From contig CAMKJU010000018.1 in NCBI GenBank assembly GCA_946413265.1, positions 1 to 52,682 of the forward strand: 52,682 nucleotides of DNA, read 5' to 3'. The notes below the pieces were generated by a model. The model saw only the letters and a list, made by a program, of their open reading frames with translations, searched no databases and was not told the DNA's origin. The stretch comes from an uncultured Lentisphaerota bacterium. Lineage in GTDB: Bacteria; Verrucomicrobiota; Kiritimatiellia; RFP12; UBA1067. Both the position numbers and the translations under genes were made by a program. This document shows positions 44,678 through 52,682 of this stretch, piece after piece; position 1 is the first letter of the stretch, and each line of letters begins with the position of its first letter.

Positions 44678-45055
44678 TCACGCGGCGACGAAAACTCCCG
44701 TGGGGGCATCCGACATTGCGGATACTTTTTCCGGTGCGGTTTTCGTTGCCGTTTCTGCCACAGGCCATGCCTCCAGCAGCTCGCCCGTCCAGGCGTCGCA
44801 CACGTAGCGGCCGCCGTTGACGGTCTCCACCTTGAGGTCGTCGCCGTCGATGCGGGACGACAGGATCACGTCGCCGAAACGGCGCGTGTACACCTCCCGT
44901 CCGCGACGGGTGAAGACCGTCACGATGTCGGTATTGATCTTGTGCTGCGCATACAGCGCAGAGGGACGCGGCCCCTGCTTCTTGGCGGGGCGGCGGTTGC
45001 AGACGGACGCGGCGATGCGGTCGTCGTTCCAGCAGGATTTTATTGTTCTCATCAC
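44678..45055 (-). CDS. Small protein of unknown function
   Basis: A 125-residue frame without recognisable domain. A basic N-terminal half (RRPAKKQGPRPSA) leads to a predicted beta-rich section (DIVTVFTRRGREVYTRRFGD, VETVNGGRYVCDAWTGELL) and an Ala/Thr-rich tail. Codon use matches neighbours, which favours a real gene. No signal peptide or membrane segment. It lies 34 bases upstream of the purA promoter and ends well before it. No strong ribosome site; TAGGTG precedes the ATG. Confidence 0.5.
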   Translation of the reverse strand: MMRTIKSCWNDDRIAASVCNRRPAKKQGPRPSALYAQHKINTDIVTVFTRRGREVYTRRFGDVILSSRIDGDDLKVETVNGGRYVCDAWTGELLEAWPVAETATKTAPEKVSAMSDAPTGVFVAA

Positions 45056-45177
45056 CTACTTAAACTTGCCGATTAACAGTACCTTGCGCTTGCACTAAAA
45101 CTTTTTCAATATTCTTCATCTTTACTCACAAGAAAAGCATGGAAGATTTATCCTGGGGTGAACCGAGTGCGCCGCAC

Positions 45178-45238
45178 GGTAGGGTGCGATCACCGAGCGC
45201 GCCGGCATTGCGGGCCGCCCGGTGGTCGGCCCCTACCG
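45178..45238. repeat. REP-like palindromic element, copy B
   Basis: Ends GGTAGGG (45178-45184) and CCCTACCG (45231-45238) match copy A at 20884. With flanking bases the arms extend to GCACGGTAGGG and CCCTACCGGTGC. The interior differs in sequence but is also rich in complementary GC stretches (GGGCCGCCCGG). Confidence 0.65.
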
Positions 45239-45381
45239 GTGCATAAGCGCTCGGCATCGAATGCGAACTTCAGCTCCTTCGGACTCGCATAGCGGATCGT
45301 GATGTCGCCGGTCCCGTCGTCCTTACTGAGCGTGAAATCGACGACGCTGTGCTCGGTCGAGTGGATGTTGTGCCGCTTCAA
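45190..45381 (-). pseudogene. Gene fragment truncated by REP element
   Basis: A 63-codon frame begins MKRHNIHSTEHSVVDFTLSK and continues DGTGDITIRYASPKELKFAF before its last 17 residues are read from the REP-like element. The first 46 residues look like genuine coding sequence and have an extended -10 box 13 bases upstream. No family was recognised. The simplest view is a gene whose 3' part was lost with insertion of, or recombination at, the element; a short functional peptide cannot be excluded. Confidence 0.45.
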
Positions 45382-45394
45382 GCCGCCGCGCGAT

Positions 45395-45403
45395 AGTATA
45401 TCA
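45395..45403 (-). promoter_or_regulatory. Extended -10 box (TGATATACT) of the truncated gene
   Basis: TGATATACT lies 13 bases upstream of the ATG at 45381, so the predicted leader is about seven bases. It sits between this frame and the stop of the small membrane protein. Confidence 0.5.
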
Positions 45404-45413
45404 CCTCTTAAGG

Positions 45414-45638
45414 CTATTTAAGCACTTTGCGAATGAAGGGGAATACGAACAGGGACAAAACCGCTCCCCAGACGAGGGAATTGAGGACCATCACGCACCA
45501 CCAGAGCAGCCCCTTCGTTGATGCGCCAATGGCGTTGGCAACAATGTCCCCCGGAAAAGCAAGGAATCCGCCAAAGATGAGGAACAGAATGAAGTGCAAC
45601 ATGCTCAACGGCACATTGGCAAACAGAAACGCTTTCAT
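45414..45638 (-). CDS. Small two-helix membrane protein
   Basis: A 74-residue hydrophobic protein with two membrane segments: LSMLHFILFLIFGGFLAFPG and GLLWWCVMVLNSLVWGAVLS, and a short basic end (FIRKVLK). AGGAGAG lies eight bases before the ATG, and a good promoter lies 60 bases upstream. No family recognised. Small proteins of this kind often regulate transporters or membrane stress, but nothing here indicates a partner. It is downstream of birA in the same direction. Confidence 0.7.
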   Translation of the reverse strand: MKAFLFANVPLSMLHFILFLIFGGFLAFPGDIVANAIGASTKGLLWWCVMVLNSLVWGAVLSLFVFPFIRKVLK

Positions 45639-45690
45639 TTTACTACTCTCCTTGATTTTTGGTCCGACAAGGCACTTGCCCCGTCAGCAG

Positions 45691-45728
45691 ATGTGGTTTA
45701 TGATACCACATCGTGTTGCCCCATGCAA
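45691..45728 (-). promoter_or_regulatory. Promoter with overlapping palindrome for the small membrane protein
   Basis: TTGCAT (45723-45728), 17-base spacer, TATCAT (45700-45705) with an extended TGTGG. A 7-bp perfect inverted repeat, ATGTGGT (45691-45697) and ACCACAT (45705-45711), is centred on the -10 box, an operator-like arrangement. Confidence 0.6.
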
Positions 45729-45754
45729 GTGAATGAGGAACTCGCCGATGCAAC

Positions 45755-46477
45755 TCACACATTCAACACATGCGCCTCGCCGGCAAAGACCGGCGTGTCG
45801 CCCACTAGCAAGGTGCCGTCGTTCTGGATGCCGCCACAGAGGCCGGTGACGGGCGTGGCGTCGGATTCAGACTGAGCGACGCTGATCTGCTTGCCCTTGA
45901 GCGCATCACAAGGTACGATGAGCGGATAGATGGACGCGAAACCATCCTGACGCCAGTTTTCGTAAAATGGCGCAAGCGTCTTTAGGAACGCGCGCTGGAC
46001 CATCTCGATGGGACGTTCCTTATCGTCGATCTGCAGGAGGCTTGTGGCGCACAATGCGATTTCTGGAGCGAACACCTTCTGGTTCACGTTGATGCCGACG
46101 CCGGCGATCACGTTGTCGCCGTGGCGCTCGCAGAGGATGCCGGCAAGCTTGCGGTTATAGATCAGGACATCGTTCGGCCACTTGATCCACGTCTGCCGCA
46201 TGAGAAGCAGACTCGTGGCCGTGGCGGCGGCAAGCCCCACCACCAAGGGAAGCGTTGCCACCTCAGGTGCGGCGATGCCGCTTACGTCTAGCACGACGGA
46301 CATCATCAGGTTCTTGCCGGGCTGCGAGAGCCACGTGTGGTCAAGGCGGCCGCGTCCCGCCGTCTGCTCGTCCGCCGTAAACACGTCGCCGGGCTTGCCC
46401 GCGCGCGCGTCGAGATTCGTCGACTCCGTAACGGCCTTGTGGTAGACCGTCCAGCCATCAAGCTCAGTTTGATCCAT
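45755..46477 (-). CDS. birA: Biotin-[acetyl-CoA-carboxylase] ligase, class I
   Basis: A 240-residue enzyme that attaches biotin to carrier proteins via biotinyl-AMP. The adenylate loop is AGRGRLDHTW, followed by KWPNDVLIYNRKLAGIL and VIAGVGINVNQ, and a C-terminal SH3-like domain (TGLCGGIQNDGTLLVGD). No N-terminal DNA-binding domain is present, so it does not act as a repressor. It follows lpxA with a 21-base gap. Confidence 0.94.
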   Translation of the reverse strand: MDQTELDGWTVYHKAVTESTNLDARAGKPGDVFTADEQTAGRGRLDHTWLSQPGKNLMMSVVLDVSGIAAPEVATLPLVVGLAAATATSLLLMRQTWIKWPNDVLIYNRKLAGILCERHGDNVIAGVGINVNQKVFAPEIALCATSLLQIDDKERPIEMVQRAFLKTLAPFYENWRQDGFASIYPLIVPCDALKGKQISVAQSESDATPVTGLCGGIQNDGTLLVGDTPVFAGEAHVLNV

Positions 46478-46498
46478 ATTCCAGTCTGCCTCTTGCCG

Positions 46499-47281
46499 TC
46501 AGCAGACGCCGCGCGTGGAATTGCGGTAGAAGGACACGAGCTCCTTCACCTCGTCGATCTGCTCCACGTCGTTCTCCACGCGCTCGAGCGCCTGGGAGCG
46601 GTTGAGGCCGCTGTGGTATATGAAGCGGAACGCCTCCTTGAGCGCAGTGATGACGTCACGCGAGAAGCCGCGGCGCGTGAGGCCTACCACGTTCGGGCCG
46701 ATGATCTTCATCGCGCCGTCCACCATGTCACAGAGCATGAACGGCGGAACGTCTTGGCGAATCTTCGTCATGCCGCCCACCATGGCGTGGCGTCCGATCG
46801 AGCAGAACTGGTGCGCCGCCGCGCAGCCGCCAACAATCGCCCAGTCCTGCAGATGCACGTCGCCCGCTAGTTGCACGGAATTGGAACAGATCACGTGGTT
46901 GCCGAGGATCACGCCGTGTGCCGCGTGGCAGTACGCCATGAAGAGACAGTCGTCACCGATAATGGTCTTCTCTCCATCCTTCGTGCCGAGGTGTACGGTG
47001 GCGAACTCGCGGATCACGGTGCGGTTGCCGATCTCGACATACGAGACTGATCCGTCCATGTACTTAAGGTCCTGCGTCTTCATGCCGATGCAGGCATACG
47101 GGAATATCTGACAGTCCTCGCCGATCGTCGAGTGCCCGCGCAGGATCGCGCCCTGCTGCACCACAGTGCGCGCGCCGATCTTCACGTCCGGCCCAACGCT
47201 CGCGTAGGGTCCGATCTCAACGTCTTCGCCCAGCTGGGCGTTTTTGTCCACTAGTGCCGTGGGATGAATCTGTATCGCCAT
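46499..47281 (-). CDS. lpxA: UDP-N-acetylglucosamine acyltransferase
   Basis: A 260-residue enzyme for the first step of lipid A synthesis. The left-handed beta-helix hexapeptide repeats (AIQIHPTALVDKNAQLGEDV onwards) run to about residue 185, and the catalytic His is in AYCHAAHGVILGNHV. The C-terminal helical domain follows. The ATG at 47281 has GGAAAGGAAG upstream and lies downstream of an extended -10 box, so the longer frame to 47326 is rejected. This gene is firm evidence of an outer membrane with lipid A. birA follows. Confidence 0.95.
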   Translation of the reverse strand: MAIQIHPTALVDKNAQLGEDVEIGPYASVGPDVKIGARTVVQQGAILRGHSTIGEDCQIFPYACIGMKTQDLKYMDGSVSYVEIGNRTVIREFATVHLGTKDGEKTIIGDDCLFMAYCHAAHGVILGNHVICSNSVQLAGDVHLQDWAIVGGCAAAHQFCSIGRHAMVGGMTKIRQDVPPFMLCDMVDGAMKIIGPNVVGLTRRGFSRDVITALKEAFRFIYHSGLNRSQALERVENDVEQIDEVKELVSFYRNSTRGVC

Positions 47282-47309
47282 TCTAGCTTCCTTTCCTGAT
47301 AACGGGGAA

Positions 47310-47318
47310 AGTATATCA
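47310..47318 (-). promoter_or_regulatory. Extended -10 box (TGATATACT) of lpxA
   Basis: TGATATACT, preceded by a T-run, ends 28 bases before the ATG at 47281. The expected leader of about 22 bases contains the GGAAAGG ribosome site. Confidence 0.6.
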
Positions 47319-47389
47319 AAAATCAATCCGTCGGGAATGCCCTTTTGGAAAAACTTGAGTTATAAAAAATCCTCCTCGCGACCCTCCCG

Positions 47390-48640
47390 TTATTCACCGA
47401 AGACATAGAACGTGGTGATGCGGGAACCGACGGCGGGGATGATGGGCGTGAGGGTGGAGACGGTCGTGGCCTTGGGCGCGAAGATGAAGAGCACGTTGAT
47501 CTTCACCCCCTTTTCACCCGTCTGTGCAATTAGCTTGGACAACTCCGCCCATTCCGTGAAGGACGTCTCGCGGGGCTTGAGGACGGGATCCAGTCCCTCG
47601 CCTGACCAGTCCTCCTCGATGAAGACGAACTTCTTCGAGCCGTCCGCCGCCACATGGACCTCGAACGGCTGGAAGATGCGCCCCGGTCTCTCGCGCCACG
47701 CGGGATCAGGCAAAAACGCACGGAAGAAGAACCGACCCGACGCGGCACCGCCGACCTTGAGTCCTTTTCCGTCCAGCAACGACAACGCCTGAGCGATGGA
47801 CGCCGCTTCATCCACCGTCGTTCCCTCGCCGCAGGACGGTATCACGAAGAGATCGCGGCCCGTCGACTCCGCGCGCAACGCGGCTAGGGTGTCCTTCATG
47901 TTGGAAACGGTGAAAACCATGTCGCGGCGCAACACCGTGGTGCGTCCGTCCCAGCGCAACGTCAGCTCAAAGAGGTCACCGGCCGCACAGCCGATCTTCG
48001 CCCGGAAACGCCCGTATACGCTCGACTGCTCGAACTGTCCGTTTAGCAGAAACAGGGACGGCGAATGACTGTAGAGCGCGAATACCGCGCAAGGAATGTT
48101 CGTTGCAGCCACGACCGCCCCCGACGCATCGCGCGTTCCGCCCGTGTAGAGGAACGGCGCGTGCAGAATCGCGCCCTCCTCCTTCGCAGCGATGTCGTTC
48201 AGGAGGTCGGCGAAGGCCAGATTCTGCCCGTTGGTGGAAACCGGCTTGGCGGTGAGCGTGATTTTCTCGCCGCACGGCCACAGACGCGCACCCGTGATGT
48301 CCGGCGGCACGCCGCGCGGCACGCCCACGCGCTCAATCGCTTCGGCGATCGCCGCCGGCGACGGCACTGTTACGAAAAGCGATTCGTACGCGCGGTCGGA
48401 GAGCGGTCCGATGGCAAAGAACTCCGCAGGATCGGCTTTGTCCAATCCCGTCGCCTCCACAAGAAAACGCACGGAACGCGACGATGCATCTACGGCTACG
48501 CCGTCCGGCGCGTTATTCGACTTTTTCCACGCGGCAATCGCATCGGTGTGTACACTCTTCCATTCCATCGGCGAACGCGCCGGCTCCGCGCCGAAAACAG
48601 TTGTGCAAGCCAGGGCGAGCCATGCCAAAGTTCGCTTCAT
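47390..48640 (-). CDS. Exported protein of unknown function
   Basis: A 416-residue protein with a signal peptide (MKRTLAWLALACTTVFGA). Residues about 50-120 (SVRFLVEATGLDKADPAEFF, then RAYESLFVTVPSPAAIAEAI and ERVGVPRG) resemble YdjY-type domains found with metalloproteins; this is a weak pattern match. A second similar unit might follow (FAVYSH-like ALYSHSPSLFLLNG). The last third has a two-residue-strand pattern and ends VGSRITTFYVFGE. Its start overlaps the aminotransferase stop by four bases (ATGA), so the two are co-translated. Role unknown. Confidence 0.7.
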   Translation of the reverse strand: MKRTLAWLALACTTVFGAEPARSPMEWKSVHTDAIAAWKKSNNAPDGVAVDASSRSVRFLVEATGLDKADPAEFFAIGPLSDRAYESLFVTVPSPAAIAEAIERVGVPRGVPPDITGARLWPCGEKITLTAKPVSTNGQNLAFADLLNDIAAKEEGAILHAPFLYTGGTRDASGAVVAATNIPCAVFALYSHSPSLFLLNGQFEQSSVYGRFRAKIGCAAGDLFELTLRWDGRTTVLRRDMVFTVSNMKDTLAALRAESTGRDLFVIPSCGEGTTVDEAASIAQALSLLDGKGLKVGGAASGRFFFRAFLPDPAWRERPGRIFQPFEVHVAADGSKKFVFIEEDWSGEGLDPVLKPRETSFTEWAELSKLIAQTGEKGVKINVLFIFAPKATTVSTLTPIIPAVGSRITTFYVFGE

Positions 48641-49842
48641 TGGAACCTCGCGACTGCGCGTTTGAATCCTTCCGCGCTGCGCGCGATGATCGCCTCATCG
48701 ACGCTGCACGAGAGACGGATGTATCCGGCCATGCCGAAACCGCGTCCCGGCACGGCGAGGACCTTCTCTTCTTGAAGCGCATCGACGAACGCGATATCAT
48801 CGCCGCCCGGCACCTTCGGGAAGAAGTAGAACGCGCCCTTCGGCATCGTGAATTCTACGCCCGCCTCGGACAGTACCTTCGCCATCAGCTTGCGGCGACG
48901 GTCGTAGATCTCGAGGTCAACCGTCTGGTCGAGAAGCGCGGCCGCGAGGCGCTGACCGAGCACCGGCGCGTTGACATAGCCGAGCGTGCGGTTCGTGAGC
49001 GTGACGGCGTTGATGAGCGTGTCGCCGTCCGGCATCGCCGGACTCACCACCACGTAGCCGATGCGCTCGCCCGCGAGCGAGAGCGTCTTCGAGAACGAGC
49101 CGAGCACCACGGCGTAGGGCGTGAGCGGCAGGACGGCCGGCACGGTCGCGCCGTCGTATGCGAATGCGCGGTAGGGTTCGTCGCTGAGGAGGAAGAGCGG
49201 ACGCCCCCCTTCCGCTTCGCGCGCCGCGTTCACGCGGTCAACGATTGACGCGAGCCGCGCCATGTCCTCCGCCGCGTAAATGCAGCCCGTCGGGTTGTTC
49301 GGGGAGTTCACGAGAATCGCGCGCGTCTTCGGTCCGATGGCCTTTTCCATCGCGTCGAAGTCGGGACGGAATCCCTCCTCGGGCTTGGAATCTACGGCCT
49401 TCAACACGCCGCCGAAGTGTCCGCAGTAGCTGCCGTACTCAACGAAGTACGGCGCGGGACACAACACCTCGTCGCCCGGCTCGATCACGGCGCGGAAGAA
49501 CGCCACGAGCGCGCCGGCCGCGCCGACGGTCATCACCACGTTCGCGGCCTTGACGTCGGCCTGCTGCTGCTTCGAGAGGTAGGCGGCAATCGCCTCGCGC
49601 ACGGCGGGGATGCCGGCGTTCGGACAGTAGCCGAGTCCAAGCGGCTCAATCGCCTTCGCGGCGAGGCCCTCCAGGATTTCCTTCGTCTTCGCGGGCGGCG
49701 GCACGTCGGGGTTGCCGAGCGAGAAGTCACAGACTGCGTCCGCGCCGTAGCGCTTCTTCAGTTCGATACCCTTCTCGAACATCTTGCGGATCCAGCTGGA
49801 TCCCGCCATCGACTGCTTGATCTGGTTCGTAACGGTCTGCAT
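48637..49842 (-). CDS. PLP-dependent aminotransferase, class I/II (aspartate-type)
   Basis: A 401-residue fold-type I aminotransferase. Motifs: GNPDVPPPAKT, YCPNAGIPAVREAIA, VNSPNNPTGCIY, LSDEPYRAF, and the PLP lysine in GSFSKTLSLAGERIGY; the C-terminal Arg in GYIRLSCSVDE binds the substrate carboxylate. Bacterial relatives include aspartate and aromatic aminotransferases; the amino acid used cannot be fixed by eye. It lies 11 bases after valS and overlaps the exported-protein gene. Confidence 0.92.
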   Translation of the reverse strand: MQTVTNQIKQSMAGSSWIRKMFEKGIELKKRYGADAVCDFSLGNPDVPPPAKTKEILEGLAAKAIEPLGLGYCPNAGIPAVREAIAAYLSKQQQADVKAANVVMTVGAAGALVAFFRAVIEPGDEVLCPAPYFVEYGSYCGHFGGVLKAVDSKPEEGFRPDFDAMEKAIGPKTRAILVNSPNNPTGCIYAAEDMARLASIVDRVNAAREAEGGRPLFLLSDEPYRAFAYDGATVPAVLPLTPYAVVLGSFSKTLSLAGERIGYVVVSPAMPDGDTLINAVTLTNRTLGYVNAPVLGQRLAAALLDQTVDLEIYDRRRKLMAKVLSEAGVEFTMPKGAFYFFPKVPGGDDIAFVDALQEEKVLAVPGRGFGMAGYIRLSCSVDEAIIARSAEGFKRAVARFQ

Positions 49843-49853
49843 GGCGTTTCTCC

Positions 49854-52586
<2,733 letters not shown>

Positions 52587-52614
52587 TTTCTTTTTTTGTT
52601 GCCTCTTTCCTAAA

Positions 52615-52682
52615 TCAGTCGGCGTCCGCCAGATTCGTCATCAGCGCGGCCGTGATCACGTTGTACACCGCGCCGTAGTTCT
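52615..52682 (-). CDS. 3' end of an unidentified gene
   Basis: The last 21 codons before the stop read NYGAVYNVITAALMTNLADA plus a final Asp. The frame is open to the right edge. It lies 28 bases upstream of valS on the same strand. Too short to identify. Confidence 0.4.
   Translation of the reverse strand, partial: NYGAVYNVITAALMTNLADAD

Overview
The window looks like a GC-rich chromosome segment of an uncultured Gram-negative bacterium of the Planctomycetota-Verrucomicrobiota-Chlamydiota group, most likely Kiritimatiellota or a close relative (inference, about 0.6). Direct signs of an outer membrane are LpxA, a secretin and a DUF481 beta-barrel. The placement rests on the mix of long pseudopilins, a membrane-tethered RRM protein, DUF1015, GH106 and GH28 glycosidases and an SSS sugar symporter. 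No rRNA, tRNA, integrase, transposase or CRISPR array was seen. Nearly all genes lie on the minus strand. Only purM, the secretion locus at 23.9-29.5 kb and an AraC relic lie on the plus strand.

Layout. 0-2.3 kb: a low-GC AAA ATPase/DUF234 gene running off the left edge, with a promoter embedded in an inverted repeat, and a GH28 pseudogene. 2.4-5.7 kb: an operon of a repeat-rich secreted protein, DUF1015, DUF2062 and an M24 aminopeptidase. 5.8-8.8 kb: folC, and a Spy/CpxP-like periplasmic protein with an ECF sigma factor and a likely anti-sigma factor. 9.1-13.4 kb: rpoD, the membrane RRM protein and a fused shikimate kinase/dehydroquinate synthase. 13.5-23.6 kb: purM, a phosphoesterase, a kinase N-lobe fragment, a hybrid sensor kinase, proS, a sugar-1-kinase-like gene and argG. 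23.9-29.5 kb: gspF, gspD and two related long pseudopilins. 29.4-39.8 kb: a tightly packed sugar locus (uxuA, GH106 rhamnosidase, SSS symporter, xylulokinase, B12-type radical SAM, DUF481 porin-like protein). 39.9-44.6 kb: purA, then a XamI-type restriction-modification pair, then cdsA, with stop/start overlaps. 44.7-52.6 kb: small unknown genes, birA, lpxA, a secreted unknown, an aminotransferase, valS, and the last codons of an unknown gene.

How the parts work together. The sugar locus could remove rhamnose from an acidic polysaccharide, import products with sodium, and pass glucuronate- and xylose-derived intermediates to central metabolism. The secretin/GspF/pseudopilin set could export such enzymes, but no GspE ATPase is present here. 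The Spy-like protein, sigma factor and anti-sigma factor form a plausible envelope-stress or metal-sensing unit.

Two genome-wide habits stand out. First, an extended -10 box (TGATATACT, once TGGTATACT) precedes six genes, in three cases so close to the start codon that the mRNA should be almost leaderless. Second, short palindromic elements and 7-9 bp tandem repeats are scattered both between genes and in frame inside conserved genes (aroB, proS, valS and, most heavily, the GH106 gene).

Two stretches of more than 300 bases lack an intact gene. 20850-21251 holds a palindromic element, a four-helix-bundle gene fragment and inverted repeats. 23563-23923 holds the argG leader and promoter, an AraC-family C-terminal fragment and one heptamer repeat.
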